The position numbers were made by a program, and so were the translations under genes. Positions 12,342 to 21,748 of a stretch of 64,000 nt of DNA are shown one piece after another. Source of the DNA: Geodermatophilus tzadiensis. Its GTDB lineage: Bacteria > Actinomycetota > Actinomycetes > Mycobacteriales > Geodermatophilaceae. The DNA lies in contig NZ_PVTG01000001.1 of assembly GCF_003002915.1 (NCBI RefSeq), positions 1 to 64,000 of the forward strand, in the 5' to 3' direction. The stretch's first letter is position 1. Every line of letters starts with the position of its first letter. The notes below the pieces were generated by a model. That model was not told the DNA's origin, ran no database searches, and saw only the letters and a program-made list of their open reading frames with translations.

Positions 12342-13121
12342 TCAGACGAGCTTCTGCTCGACGAGGTAGCCCACGAGCTTCTGGGCGCCGTCGCCCTCGT
12401 CGGTGACCTTGACGCCCTCGCCCTTGGGCGGGCGGCCGGTGACGTCCACGACCGCGCTGGTGGCGGTGGCCAGGCCGACGGTGGCGGGGTCGATGCCGAG
12501 GTCGGCGAGGGTCAGGGTCGTGACCGGCTTCTTCTTGGCGGCCATGATCCCCTTGAAGGAGGGGTAGCGCGGCTCGTTGATGGTGTCCCAGGTGGACACG
12601 ATCGCCGGCAGCGGCGCCTCCAGCGCCCAGAAGCCGCCGTCGGTCTGCCGCTCGACCTTCACCGTGGAGCCCTCGACGGTGAGCTTCTGCGCGCCCGACA
12701 GCTGCGGGATGCCCAGGCGCTCGGACAGCAGCGCCGGCATGACGGCGACCTGCCCGTCGGTGGACGTCGCGCCCATCAGCACCAGGTCGTACTCCAGCTG
12801 CTGCAGCGCCGCGGCCAGGATCGCCGAGGTCTGGATCGCGCACGAGCCGTGGATGGCGTCGTCGGTCACGTGCACGGCCTTGTCCGCACCCATCGACAGC
12901 GCCTTGCGGATGGCGTCGGTCGCCGAGGCGGGGCCGACGGTGAGGATGGTGACCTCGCCGCCCTGGGCCGCCTTGACCTGCAGCGCCTCCTCGATGGCGT
13001 ACTCGTCGATCTCGTTGATGACGTTGTCCGCGGTGGCGCGGGCGACGGTGTTGTCCGACGGGTCCAGCGAGCGCTGGGTGCCGGAGTCGGGTACCTGCTT
13101 GACCAGAACGACGATGTTCAT
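12342..13121 (-). CDS. etfB: Electron transfer flavoprotein beta subunit
   Basis: The 259-residue product starts MNIVVLVKQVPDS and contains the family signature region (PALLSERLGIPQLSGAQKLTVEG) and EPRYPSFKGIMAAKKKP near the C-terminus. EtfB holds AMP and docks the dehydrogenases. GGAGGTAGG provides a ribosome binding site. It is the first gene of the etfBA pair and has a 16-bp palindrome (13191-13206) in its promoter zone of the same type as those before ccr and ecm, which would tie electron transfer to acyl-CoA metabolism. Confidence 0.96.
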   Translation of the reverse strand: MNIVVLVKQVPDSGTQRSLDPSDNTVARATADNVINEIDEYAIEEALQVKAAQGGEVTILTVGPASATDAIRKALSMGADKAVHVTDDAIHGSCAIQTSAILAAALQQLEYDLVLMGATSTDGQVAVMPALLSERLGIPQLSGAQKLTVEGSTVKVERQTDGGFWALEAPLPAIVSTWDTINEPRYPSFKGIMAAKKKPVTTLTLADLGIDPATVGLATATSAVVDVTGRPPKGEGVKVTDEGDGAQKLVGYLVEQKLV

Positions 13122-13190
13122 CGCCAGACCTACCTCCGCGATCGGTCATGGGGGACGCGGGCCGCGGCCCGCCTGGCTCCGATAGTGGAG

Positions 13191-13206
13191 GTTACTGCGG
13201 GGTAAC
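13191..13206. promoter_or_regulatory. Palindromic operator candidate upstream of etfB
   Basis: GTTACTGCGGGGTAAC: inverted repeat GTTAC-N6-GTAAC, 70 bases upstream of the etfB start and just upstream of a CACTAT -10-like box (13182-13187, minus strand). Spacing and half-sites equal those of the palindrome before ccr. A TetR-type repressor site is the likeliest reading. Confidence 0.5.
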
Positions 13207-13238
13207 GGACCCGCGTGCCCGGGTGCGCGTGACGGCGG

Positions 13239-14354
13239 TCACGCCGTCCAGCGGCCGGTGGCGGTGAACTCCTCCAGCACCGCCGTGGCGGGCGCCAGGT
13301 CCAGGCCGCGCGCGGCCACCCACTCGTCGGCGAAGTACGTGTCGGCGTACCGCTCGCCGCCGTCGCAGAGCAGGGTGACGACGCTGCCGGTGCGCCCCTC
13401 GGCGCGCATCTCGGCGACCAGCCGGAACGCGCCCCACAGGTTGGTGCCGGTCGAGCCGCCGGCCCGCCGCCCGGTCACCCGCTCCAGGTGGCGGGTGGCC
13501 GCCAGCGAGGCGGCGTCGGGCACGCGGAACATCCGGTCGACCACCGAGGGCAGGAACGACGGCTCCACCCGCGGCCGGCCGATGCCCTCGATCCGCGACG
13601 GCGTCCCCGTCGTCCACTCCGGGTCGCCGGCCGCCCAGCCGGGGAAGAACGCCGAGCCCTCCGGGTCGACCACGGCCAGCCGGGTCGGGTGCCGCCGGAA
13701 GCGCAGGTAGCGGCCGAAGGTGGCGCTGGTGCCGCCGGTGCCCGCGCCGACCACCACCCACTCGGGCACCGGGTGGCGCTCCAGGGCCAGCTGCTCGAAC
13801 ACCGACTCGGCGATGGTGTTGTTGCCGCGCCAGTCGGTGGCCCGCTCGGCGTGGGTGAACTGGTCGAGGTAGTGCCCCCCGGTCTCCGCGGCCAGCCGGC
13901 GGGCCTCGTCGTAGACGTCGGCGGCGCGCTCGACCAGGTGGCAGCGGCCGTCGTACCGCTCGATCAGCGCGATCTTCTGCCGGCTGGTCGAGGCGGGCAT
14001 GACCGCGACGAAGGGCAGGCCGAGCATCCGCGCGAAGTAGGCCTCGCTGACCGCCGTCGACCCGCTCGAGGCCTCGACGACGGTGCTCCCCTCGGTGATC
14101 CAGCCCGAGCACAGCGCGTGCAGGAACAGCGAGCGCGCCAGCCGGTGCTTGAGGCTGCCCGTCGGGTGCGTCGACTCGTCCTTGAGGTAGAGGTCGACGC
14201 CCCACTCCGGGGGCAGCGGGTAGACCAGCAGGTGGGTGTCGGCGCTGCGCACCGAGTCGGCCTCGACGGCGGCCACCGCGCGGTCCAGCCAGGCCCGGCC
14301 GGCGGGGTCGGAGCGGTCGACGTCGGCGGCGGTGGTCGCGGCGGGCTGGCTCAC
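13239..14354 (-). CDS. PLP-dependent cysteine synthase family protein, CysK2-like
   Basis: The 371-residue protein is a fold-type II PLP enzyme. Lys69 in [14 protein letters not shown] is the expected Schiff-base residue, [14 protein letters not shown] binds substrate and [13 protein letters not shown] the cofactor phosphate. It is clearly longer than CysK/CysM (about 310) and matches the size and N-terminal pattern ([11 protein letters not shown]) I recall for mycobacterial CysK2 (Rv0848), which forms S-sulfocysteine from O-phosphoserine and thiosulfate. The exact reaction here is inferred. The GTG at 14354 is chosen because CAGACT (a -10-like hexamer) lies six bases before it; longer frames run into Ala/Arg-rich, non-conserved sequence. 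Confidence 0.75.
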   Translation of the reverse strand: MSQPAATTAADVDRSDPAGRAWLDRAVAAVEADSVRSADTHLLVYPLPPEWGVDLYLKDESTHPTGSLKHRLARSLFLHALCSGWITEGSTVVEASSGSTAVSEAYFARMLGLPFVAVMPASTSRQKIALIERYDGRCHLVERAADVYDEARRLAAETGGHYLDQFTHAERATDWRGNNTIAESVFEQLALERHPVPEWVVVGAGTGGTSATFGRYLRFRRHPTRLAVVDPEGSAFFPGWAAGDPEWTTGTPSRIEGIGRPRVEPSFLPSVVDRMFRVPDAASLAATRHLERVTGRRAGGSTGTNLWGAFRLVAEMRAEGRTGSVVTLLCDGGERYADTYFADEWVAARGLDLAPATAVLEEFTATGRWTA

Positions 14355-14494
14355 CGGGCCAGTCTGGTGCACCGCCGCGCGGGCCCGGCACGCTGTGTCG
14401 CCACGGGACTGCGCTGCGGCGGGGCACGACGTGGAGCCTCCGCGCCGGGTCCGCGCGGGGACGCCGGCCGGGCCGTGCGGACACCGCCGCTGCC

Positions 14495-14500
14495 TACGCT
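14495..14500 (+). promoter_or_regulatory. Probable -10 box of the kinase gene
   Basis: TACGCT fits TANNNT and lies 65 bases upstream of the kinase ATG, inside the 211-base divergent intergenic region 14355-14565. No convincing -35 is seen; the rest of the gap shows nothing else recognisable. Confidence 0.3.
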
Positions 14501-14565
14501 CCCCGCCGCCACCCGCCCTGACCGTCCGGCCCGCGGCACCACGGCCGGCCCGCTGAGGAGCCGCC

Positions 14566-16710
14566 ATGTGCCCCCGAGAGTTCGGCCCCTACGTCCTCGA
14601 GGAGCTGCTCGGCACCGGTGGCATGGGCGAGGTGTGGCGCGCCCGCGACACCCGCCGGGAGCGGCTGGTGGCCCTCAAGCTGCTGCCGGAGGCCCTCAAC
14701 CGCGACGCCGAGTTCGCCGGCCGGTTCCGCCGCGAGTCGCACGTCGCCGCCCGGCTGCGCGAGCCGCACGTCGTCCCCATCCACGACTACGGGGAGATCG
14801 ACGGCCGGCTGTTCATCGACATGCGGCTGGTCGACGGCCGCGACCTCGGCCGGCTGCTCGAGGAGGGGCCGCTGGCGCCGGAGCGGACCGTGGCGCTGCT
14901 CGCGCAGGTCGCCGACGCCCTGGAGGCCGCGCACGCCGACGGCCTCGTGCACCGCGACGTCAAGCCGAGCAACGTCCTGGTCACGCCGAGCGACTTCGTC
15001 TACGTCGTCGACTTCGGCATCGCCCGCTCCATCGGCAGCACGCGGACGTCGCTGACGATCACCGGCGCGACGGTCGGGACGCTGGACTACATGGCGCCCG
15101 AGCGCTTCACCGACCAGCCGATCGACGGCCGGGTCGACGTCTACTCGCTCGCCTGCGTCCTGGCCCAGTGCCTGACCGGGCGCCGTCCCTTCCGCGGCGA
15201 GGACCTGCCGGCGCTGCTCTACGCCCACCTCTACGTCGACCCGCCGCGGCCGAGCGAGCTGGTCGCCGGGGTCCCCGAGGCCATGGACGAGGTGATCAGC
15301 AAGGGCATGGCCAAGCGCCCCGAGGACCGCTACCCCACGCCGCACGCCCTCGTCGACGCCGCCCGCGCCGCCCTGCGGACGGTCCCGGCCGCGGCGACCG
15401 CCGCGGGAGCCGCCCCGCCGCCCGACACCGCCGTCCCGTCCCGGACCACCTCGCCGGTGCTGTCCGCCCCGCCCACGGTGCTGGGCGTGCACTCCGGGGA
15501 CGGCGCGCACAGCTCCGTGCAGCAGCTGCCCGGGGGCCGGCCCCCGCTCCCGCCGCCCTGCGGTCCGGTGCCGTCCGCGCAGCCGCGTCGCCGGGGCCGG
15601 CGGGTCGCGCTGGTGACCGCGCTGGTGCTCGTCCTGGTCGCCGCGGGGGTCGGTGCCCTGCTGTGGCCCTGGGACGGCGGGGGTGGGGACACGGCCGGCC
15701 CGGCCGACGGCACGGCGGAGGGCACGCCGGAGAGCACCCTCGCGCCCGAGGGGACCGCGCCGCCGCCCACGTCGGCCGCTCCCCCGCCGGCCAGCCTCGC
15801 CGTCCCCACCCAGCTGGGCGACCCCATCGCGGTGCCGCCGACGCCGGGCTTCCTCGCCGTCGCCCCCGACGGGCGCTACGCCTACATCGCCCACCGGACG
15901 CAGGGCGTCATCAGCGTGCTCGACCTGACCTCGCGGACGGTCTCGTCGCAGATCCGCATCGACGCCGGCCCGCCGCAGTTCATCACCTTCTCGCCGGACG
16001 GCAGCCGCGCCTACGTCACGGTGTACGACGACCCGAACTCGGTGCACGCCGTCGTCTTCGTGGACACCACGACCAACGCGGTCCTGCAGACGGTCGAGGT
16101 GGGGCTGCGCCCGTACGCGCCGGCGACCTCGCCCGACGGGCGGCTGCTCTACGTCCCCCTGCACAACGAGGGCCGGGTGCAGGTGGTCGACACCACCACC
16201 GGCGAGGCGGTCGGCTCCTACGCCGTCGCGGAGAACCCGCACTGGATCGCCGTCTCCGCCGACGGCCGGCGCGCCTGGACCGCCAACCACGAGTCCGGCG
16301 TGCTCTCCGTGCTGGACCTGGCCGACGGCGGCCGGGTGGTGGCGGAGCTCCCCGCCGGGGTCGCGCCCCACAGCGTCGCCCTCTCGCCCGACGGCAGCCG
16401 GGTCGCGGTGGTGGCCTTCGACAGCAGCGAGGCGTTCCTCGTCGACACCGCCACCGACACGGTGCTCGACAGCGGCCCGGTCGGCACGCGCCCGCAGGAC
16501 GTCTCGTGGGCGCCCGACGGCCGCCGGTTCTACACCGCCGACGTGGAGTCCGACACGATGTCGGTCGTCGACGCGCAGACCCTCGAGGTGACCGCCAACC
16601 CCGTCACCGGGGACGGGCCGACCAGCGTCGCGGTGTCCCCGGACGGCCGGCGGGCGTACGTCACCAACCTCAACGACGCCACCGTGGTCGTCTACCAGCT
16701 CACCGCGTGA
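14566..16710 (+). CDS. Transmembrane Ser/Thr protein kinase with extracytoplasmic YVTN-type beta-propeller
   Basis: Residues 8-270 form a complete Hanks-type kinase domain: glycine loop [13 protein letters not shown], catalytic Lys38 in [14 protein letters not shown] (129-136), DFG (149-151), [10 protein letters not shown] (171-180). A Pro-rich juxtamembrane segment leads to one membrane helix (about 345-362). From about 405 onward come repeated blades such as [33 protein letters not shown] and [18 protein letters not shown], that is a YVTN/beta-propeller sensor outside the cell. The layout parallels mycobacterial PknD (kinase-TM-NHL propeller) but with another propeller type. GAGGAG precedes the ATG. 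Ligand and targets are unknown; the two FHA proteins in the window are possible phospho-partners. Confidence 0.93.
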   Translation: MCPREFGPYVLEELLGTGGMGEVWRARDTRRERLVALKLLPEALNRDAEFAGRFRRESHVAARLREPHVVPIHDYGEIDGRLFIDMRLVDGRDLGRLLEEGPLAPERTVALLAQVADALEAAHADGLVHRDVKPSNVLVTPSDFVYVVDFGIARSIGSTRTSLTITGATVGTLDYMAPERFTDQPIDGRVDVYSLACVLAQCLTGRRPFRGEDLPALLYAHLYVDPPRPSELVAGVPEAMDEVISKGMAKRPEDRYPTPHALVDAARAALRTVPAAATAAGAAPPPDTAVPSRTTSPVLSAPPTVLGVHSGDGAHSSVQQLPGGRPPLPPPCGPVPSAQPRRRGRRVALVTALVLVLVAAGVGALLWPWDGGGGDTAGPADGTAEGTPESTLAPEGTAPPPTSAAPPPASLAVPTQLGDPIAVPPTPGFLAVAPDGRYAYIAHRTQGVISVLDLTSRTVSSQIRIDAGPPQFITFSPDGSRAYVTVYDDPNSVHAVVFVDTTTNAVLQTVEVGLRPYAPATSPDGRLLYVPLHNEGRVQVVDTTTGEAVGSYAVAENPHWIAVSADGRRAWTANHESGVLSVLDLADGGRVVAELPAGVAPHSVALSPDGSRVAVVAFDSSEAFLVDTATDTVLDSGPVGTRPQDVSWAPDGRRFYTADVESDTMSVVDAQTLEVTANPVTGDGPTSVAVSPDGRRAYVTNLNDATVVVYQLTA

Positions 16711-16713
16711 GGC

Positions 16714-17802
16714 TCAGTCGGCGGCGGCCGGCTCGACCAGCGCGGGACGCTCGGCGGGGGTGACGCTGACCGCCGTCCCCGGGGTGAGGTCGAGGCTGTC
16801 GGCGCTGGGGACGTCGGCGGTCACCTCCAGCCCGTCGGGCAGCGCGACCGCCAGCCGGGTGGTGGCGCCGGAGAACGTGCGGGTGACCACCCGGCCGCCG
16901 CCCTCCGGGTCGGCCGCCACCACCAGCGCCTCCGGGCGCACCAGCGCGAACGCCGGCCCGGCCGGGAGCGCGCCGCCGAGCACCTCCCGGCGCACGCCGA
17001 GGAACTCGACGTCGCCGTCGCCGAGGACGGCGGGGATGCGGTTCATCGTGCCCACGAAGCCGGCCACGAACGCCGTCGCGGGGCGCTCGTAGAGCTCGTC
17101 GGGCGAGGCCACCTGCTCCAGCCGGCCGTCCCGCATGACGCCGACCCGGTCGGCCACCGACAGGGCCTCGGCCTGGTCGTGGGTGACGAAGACGGTGGTG
17201 GTGCCCAGCTCCAGCTGGATGCGGCGGATCTCCTCCCGCAGCTGCACCCGCACCTGGGCGTCGAGCGCCGACAGCGGCTCGTCGAGCAGCAGCACCTGCG
17301 GGGCGACGGCGAGCGCGCGGGCCAGGGCCACCCGCTGCTGCTGGCCGCCCGACAGCTGGTGGGGATAGCGGCTCCCGCGGTCGGCCAGCCCGACCAGCTC
17401 CAGCAGCTCGGCGGCCCGCCCGGCCCGCTCGGCCCGGTCCCGGCGGCGCACCCGCAGCCCGTAGGCGACGTTGTCGGCCACGGTCATGTTCGGGAAGAGG
17501 CTGTAGGCCTGGAACACCATGCCCACGTCACGCCGGGACGGCGGGAGCCCGGTGACGTCGCGGCGGTCGAACCACACCCGCCCGGAGTCGGGGACCTCGA
17601 AGCCGGCGATCGCCCGCAGCGCCGTCGTCTTGCCGCAGCCCGAGGGCCCGAGCAGCGCGAGGAACTCCCCGCCGGCGATCTCCAGGTCCAGCCCGTCGAG
17701 GGCGAGCACCGAGCCGTAGCGGCGGGTCAGCCCCTCCAGCCGGACGGCGACGCCGGGCGCCTCCCGCAGGTCGGCGGGGGCGGCCGGGCGGACGGCGGTC
17801 AT
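16714..17802 (-). CDS. ABC importer ATP-binding protein (Fe3+/polyamine/phosphonate type)
   Basis: The 362-residue ATPase has Walker A GPSGCGKTT, Q-loop VFQAYSLFPNMTV, signature LSGGQQQR, Walker B LLLDEPLSALD and the H-loop VTHDQAEA, followed by a C-terminal TOBE region (about 285-355). This is the PotA/FbpC/UgpC-like import group. The ATG overlaps the permease stop by four bases (ATGA). It is the last gene of a four-gene importer operon. The stop codon lies only three bases from that of the converging kinase gene. Confidence 0.93.
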   Translation of the reverse strand: MTAVRPAAPADLREAPGVAVRLEGLTRRYGSVLALDGLDLEIAGGEFLALLGPSGCGKTTALRAIAGFEVPDSGRVWFDRRDVTGLPPSRRDVGMVFQAYSLFPNMTVADNVAYGLRVRRRDRAERAGRAAELLELVGLADRGSRYPHQLSGGQQQRVALARALAVAPQVLLLDEPLSALDAQVRVQLREEIRRIQLELGTTTVFVTHDQAEALSVADRVGVMRDGRLEQVASPDELYERPATAFVAGFVGTMNRIPAVLGDGDVEFLGVRREVLGGALPAGPAFALVRPEALVVAADPEGGGRVVTRTFSGATTRLAVALPDGLEVTADVPSADSLDLTPGTAVSVTPAERPALVEPAAAD

Positions 17803-18713
17803 GCGGGGTCCTCCTCGCGGCGCCGGCGGTCCAGCGCGGAGATGAGCAGCAACAGCGCCCAGGTGAGCAGCAGGGAGAGCACCGAGACGGCGACCGACAG
17901 CTGCGGCTGCGAGCCGGAGATCCGCACGATCCAGGTGGGGAAGGTCTCGAAGCCCAGGATGTTGGCGACGGTGAACTCGCCGAGCACCAGCGCCAGGGTG
18001 AGGAAGGAGGCGTTGAGCACCGACGTGCGCAGCACCGGCAGCACCACCGACGTCATCACCCGCGGCCACGAGGCACCCAGCACCCGAGCGGCCTCGGTCA
18101 GCGTGCGCAGCTGCGCGCCGCGGACGCCGGCGTCGAGGGCCCGGTAGACGAACGGCAGCGCGAGCACGACGTAGACCAGCACCAGGATCCACGGCAGCGT
18201 CGGCTCCTGGAGGGCGAAGAACGCCTCGGCCAGCGGGGTGCGGAAGAAGTACTCGGGCGCCCACGCGAGCACGCTGCGGACGCCGACCACCAGCGCGATC
18301 GGCGGCAGCAGCAGCGGCACGAGGGTCAGCAGCTCGACCAGCGGCCGCAGCCGCGGCAGCCGCAGCTCCACCACGACGACGGTGGGCACCACCAGCAACA
18401 GGGCGATGAGCACGGTGAGCACGCCGAGGGCGAGCGAGCGCCCGAAGTTCTCCGCGAAGCCCTCCGCCGTCGGGATGCCCGCGTAGACGTCGGCGCTGAC
18501 CCCGCCCCGCGCCCGGTCGCGCACGGTGAACCACACCGAGGCGCCCAGCGGCACGAGGAAGTACACCCCGAGGACGGCGAACACGGCCCAGCGCCACCGG
18601 CCGCGGCCGCCGCGGGCCGGGGCGGCCGGTGTCTCCGGCTCGACCCCGCCGGCACCGGCGACCGCCGCGGTGGACAGGCCGGTCGACGTCGCCGGTCCGG
18701 TGGTGGCGCTCAC
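17799..18713 (-). CDS. ABC importer permease (second of two)
   Basis: The 304-residue integral membrane protein has six predicted helices, the first being WAVFAVLGVYFLVPLGASVW, and the EAA-type loop LTEAARVLGASWPRVMTSVVLPVLR that docks on the ATPase. Start GTG at 18713 overlaps the preceding stop by four bases (GTGA). It pairs with the upstream permease to form the membrane channel. Confidence 0.92.
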   Translation of the reverse strand: MSATTGPATSTGLSTAAVAGAGGVEPETPAAPARGGRGRWRWAVFAVLGVYFLVPLGASVWFTVRDRARGGVSADVYAGIPTAEGFAENFGRSLALGVLTVLIALLLVVPTVVVVELRLPRLRPLVELLTLVPLLLPPIALVVGVRSVLAWAPEYFFRTPLAEAFFALQEPTLPWILVLVYVVLALPFVYRALDAGVRGAQLRTLTEAARVLGASWPRVMTSVVLPVLRTSVLNASFLTLALVLGEFTVANILGFETFPTWIVRISGSQPQLSVAVSVLSLLLTWALLLLISALDRRRREEDPA

Positions 18714-19624
18714 GCCAGCCACCGCGAGGTCCGCCGCTGCACCCAGGTGTAGAAGGCCATCACCAGCCCGACGAGCACGACCATGCCCAGTGCGAGCGCC
18801 TTGCCGAGGTTCTCCGCGCCGACGACGACGTTGCTCGACAGTGAGTCGGCGATCTGCAGCGTCACCAGCGGCACGCTGCTGCCGACGAGCGCCCTCGCGG
18901 TGGCGTAGGCGGCGAACGCCGACGCGAACAGCAGCATCGTCGCGCCCAGCACCGGCGGGGCGAGGACGGGGCCGCCCACGTACCGCCAGTACTGCCAGCC
19001 ACTGGCGCCGAGCACGTCGGAGGCCTCCCGCCACTGCGGGCGCAGCGCCTCCAGCGCCGGGACGATGGTCAGCACCATCAGCGGGATCAGGAAGTAGAGG
19101 TAGACCACCGCCAGGCCGGTCATCGAGTACAGCGAGAAGCCGTCGAGGCCGAGCGGGCCGGTGAGCACCGCGGTGACCACGCCGGCGTTGCCGATGGTGG
19201 CGAGGAAGGCGAAGGCCAGCGGCACGCCACCGAAGTTGGCCAGCACGCCGGAGGCGGTGAGCACCAGGCGGCGCAGCAGGGTGGCGCGGCGGCTGCGCAC
19301 GATCGCGAGGGCCAGCGCCAGCCCGAGGACGGCGCCGAGGACCGCGGTGACCGCCGACAGCTGCAGGCTGCCGAGGTAGGCGCGGGCGTAGGCGCCGCCG
19401 GTGATCGTGCCGATGTTGCCCGCCGACCACGACTCCTCGAAGGTCACCGGGTCGACCGCGCGGAAGGCCTCCACGGTCAGCACGCCGACGGGCAGCAGCA
19501 GGAAGACCGCGACGTAGAGCAGGAACGGGACGATCCCCAGGACCGGGCCCAGCCCGGGCAGCGGACCGCCGCGCCGGCGCCCCCGGGGGGACGCCGGCGC
19601 GGGAGCCGGGACGACGGTGCTCAG
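18710..19624 (-). CDS. ABC importer permease (first of two), probable CTG start
   Basis: The 304-residue permease has six helices and the EAA-type loop REASDVLGASGWQYWRYVGGPVLAPP. There is no ATG, GTG or TTG at a sensible position; the first in-frame GTG falls inside the first helix. A CTG at 19624 overlaps the TGA of the binding-protein gene as CTGA, exactly like the ATGA and GTGA junctions downstream, and AGGAG lies seven bases before it. CTG is therefore the most probable initiator. The N-terminal 15 residues are Pro/Ala/Arg-rich and cytoplasmic. Confidence 0.88.
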   Translation of the reverse strand: MSTVVPAPAPASPRGRRRGGPLPGLGPVLGIVPFLLYVAVFLLLPVGVLTVEAFRAVDPVTFEESWSAGNIGTITGGAYARAYLGSLQLSAVTAVLGAVLGLALALAIVRSRRATLLRRLVLTASGVLANFGGVPLAFAFLATIGNAGVVTAVLTGPLGLDGFSLYSMTGLAVVYLYFLIPLMVLTIVPALEALRPQWREASDVLGASGWQYWRYVGGPVLAPPVLGATMLLFASAFAAYATARALVGSSVPLVTLQIADSLSSNVVVGAENLGKALALGMVVLVGLVMAFYTWVQRRTSRWLA

Positions 19625-20787
19625 CCGGAGATCTCCTGGTTCCAGCGGGTCGCGACCACCTGCTGGGCGGCGCTCTCCTGCTCCTGGGTCGGGAAGTCCG
19701 CGGTGCCCTCGACCGGCGGCAGGGCGGCCAGCGCCTCGGCGTCGACGGTGCCGGCCTCCTCCATCGCGGGCAGCCGCACCGGCCGGGCGCCGCCGGCGAG
19801 GTAGAGGTTCTGGCCCTGGTCGCTGTAGAGGAACTCCTGCCACAGCCGGGCCGCGGCCGGGTGCGGCGCGTAGGCGCTGATCGCCTGGCTGTAGTAGCCG
19901 CCGAACAGCCCGTCGGAGGGGACGGCGACCTGCCACTCGACGCCCTGCCCGGCGAGCGTGTCGGTCAGGGCGGCGTTGTTGTAGTCCCAGTCGATGGCCA
20001 GCGGCGTCTCGCCGCTCTGGATGGTGGCCGGCGTGATCTCCACCGGGTTGAAGTTGCCGACCTCCTTGACCTGGGCGAAGAAGTCGATGCCCGGGCCGAT
20101 GTCGTCGAGGCTGCCGCCGTTGGCCAGCGACGCGGCCCAGACGCCGGCGAAGGCGGCGGCGGCCGCGGTCGGGTTGCCGTTGAGGGCGACCTGGCCGGCG
20201 TACTGCGGGTCGAGCAGGTCGGCGAAGCTGGCCGGGCACTCGGTGATGACCGTGGCGTTGCAGCCGATCGAGACGTAGCCGCCGTAGTCGTTGTACCAGT
20301 GGCCCTCCGGGTCCTTCTGGCCCTCGGGGATGTCGTCCCACGTCTCCACCTGGTAGGGGGCCAGCAGGTCCTGGGCCTGCGCCTGGCGGGCGAAGGCGGT
20401 GCCCAGGTCGAGGACGTCGGGCGCGCGGTCCTGGCCGCGCTGGCTCTCGACGGCGTTGAGCTCGTCCTGGCTGGAGCCGTCGGGCGAGGCGCTGTTGACG
20501 GTGATCCCGTACTCCTCCTCGAAGGTGGAGATGATCTCGCCGTAGTTCGCCCAGTCCGGCGGCAGCGCGATGACGTTGAGCTCGCCCTCGGCCTGCGCGG
20601 CCTCGACGAGGGCGTCCATGCCGCCGAGGTCCTCGGCGGAGGTGGCGCCCGCCGCGTCCGAGCCGCCGGACCCGCCGCCGGAGCCACCGCCGGAGCCGCC
20701 GTCACCGCCGCCGCAGGCCGACAGGACGAGGCCCGCGGCGGCCAGGGCGGCCGCGGTCCTCAGGGTGGGGGTGGCAGGGCGTCGCAC
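19621..20787 (-). CDS. ABC importer substrate-binding lipoprotein
   Basis: The 388-residue protein starts with a lipoprotein signal peptide ending in VLSAC (lipobox) and a Gly/Ser linker, then an extracellular solute-binding fold of the iron/spermidine/thiamine/phosphonate group (NVIALPPDWANYGEIISTFEEEYGI; DVLDLGTAFARQAQAQDLLAPY; PLAIDWDYNNAAL). GTG 20787 follows GAGGAGGAC. It heads the operon binding protein-permease-permease-ATPase. Iron would need a Tyr pair and polyamines an acidic pocket; I cannot decide the substrate by eye. Confidence 0.9.
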   Translation of the reverse strand: MRRPATPTLRTAAALAAAGLVLSACGGGDGGSGGGSGGGSGGSDAAGATSAEDLGGMDALVEAAQAEGELNVIALPPDWANYGEIISTFEEEYGITVNSASPDGSSQDELNAVESQRGQDRAPDVLDLGTAFARQAQAQDLLAPYQVETWDDIPEGQKDPEGHWYNDYGGYVSIGCNATVITECPASFADLLDPQYAGQVALNGNPTAAAAAFAGVWAASLANGGSLDDIGPGIDFFAQVKEVGNFNPVEITPATIQSGETPLAIDWDYNNAALTDTLAGQGVEWQVAVPSDGLFGGYYSQAISAYAPHPAAARLWQEFLYSDQGQNLYLAGGARPVRLPAMEEAGTVDAEALAALPPVEGTADFPTQEQESAAQQVVATRWNQEISG

Positions 20788-20926
20788 GGGCGTCCTCCTC
20801 GACGAGCGGTCCGGGTCTCCCCCCGCCCGGCGGGGCCGGTGCGGGAGGGGTCCCGCGGATCGTGACAGAACGGGGTGGTCCGCGTCAGGCCGTGCGGGGA
20901 CACCTTGGCGAACTCGTGATGACCGC

Positions 20927-21712
20927 TCAGCGGCCGCTGAACGTGGCCTTGCCCGGTCCCTGCTCGAGGAACGAGCGCATCCCGGTGTCCTGGTCCTGGG
21001 TGTCGAACAGCCCGGCGAACAGCCGGCTCTCCAGCTCCAAACCCCGGCCCAGCGGCAGGTCGAGCCCCTCGTCGATCGCCTGCTTGGCCGCGGCCAGCGC
21101 CAGCGGCGGGCCGGCGGCGAACTTGCGCGCCATGGCGACGGCGGTGTCGTAGACCTCGGCGTCGGGGACGACGGCGTCGGCCAGGCCGAGCTCCAGCGCC
21201 TCCTCCGCGCCCACGTGGCGGCCGGTGAACACCAGGTCCTTGGCCTTCGCCGGGCCGACCAGGCGGGCCAGCCGCTGCGTGCCCCCGGCGCCGGGGATGA
21301 CGCCGAGCAGGATCTCGGGCTGGCCGACCTTGGCGCCGGCACCCATCACCCGGAAGTCCGCGCACAGGGCCAGCTCGTAGCCGCCGCCGAGCGCGTACCC
21401 GGTGATCGCGGCGATGACCGGCTTCGGGACGTGCGCGACCGCGGTGAAGCTGTTGGTCAGCTCCCGCCCCCAGGCGACCATCGAGCGGCCGTCGAGCTGG
21501 GACATCGCCTTGATGTCGGCGCCGGCGGCGAAGACCCGCTCCCCGCCGTAGAGGACGACGGCCCGCACGTCGGCGCGCTGGCCGGCCTCCAGTGCCGCCG
21601 CGCGCACCTCCCAGTACAGCTGCTCGTCGATCGCGTTCATCTTCGGCCGGTCGAGGCGGATGGTGCCCACCCCGTCCTCGACCGACAGGGTCACGTACTC
21701 CGGCGCTGCCAT
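20927..21712 (-). CDS. Enoyl-CoA hydratase/isomerase family protein
   Basis: The 261-residue crotonase-fold protein has the CoA/oxyanion segment ERVFAAGADIKAM, the second oxyanion helix GYALGGGYELALCADFRVM, and QPEILLGVIPGAGGTQRLARLVG with the expected catalytic glutamate region, so hydration of short enoyl-CoA is likely. The C-terminus (GMRSFLEQGPGKATFSGR) is typical of the family. Its neighbour upstream is a lone ABC ATPase 36 bases away on the same strand; the functional link is unclear. Confidence 0.9.
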   Translation of the reverse strand: MAAPEYVTLSVEDGVGTIRLDRPKMNAIDEQLYWEVRAAALEAGQRADVRAVVLYGGERVFAAGADIKAMSQLDGRSMVAWGRELTNSFTAVAHVPKPVIAAITGYALGGGYELALCADFRVMGAGAKVGQPEILLGVIPGAGGTQRLARLVGPAKAKDLVFTGRHVGAEEALELGLADAVVPDAEVYDTAVAMARKFAAGPPLALAAAKQAIDEGLDLPLGRGLELESRLFAGLFDTQDQDTGMRSFLEQGPGKATFSGR

Positions 21713-21748
21713 CTGCGGACCTCCTGGGGACGACGTCGTCGCCGCACC

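Noticed and set aside
9288..13121. Secondary-metabolite cluster around the FAD monooxygenase
   Set aside because: No synthase, transporter or tailoring genes accompany it; the neighbours are iscS and etfAB, which are housekeeping.
14494..16371. Minus-strand frame of 625 codons across the kinase gene
   Set aside because: Shadow of the kinase; the plus strand has all kinase motifs and a ribosome binding site.
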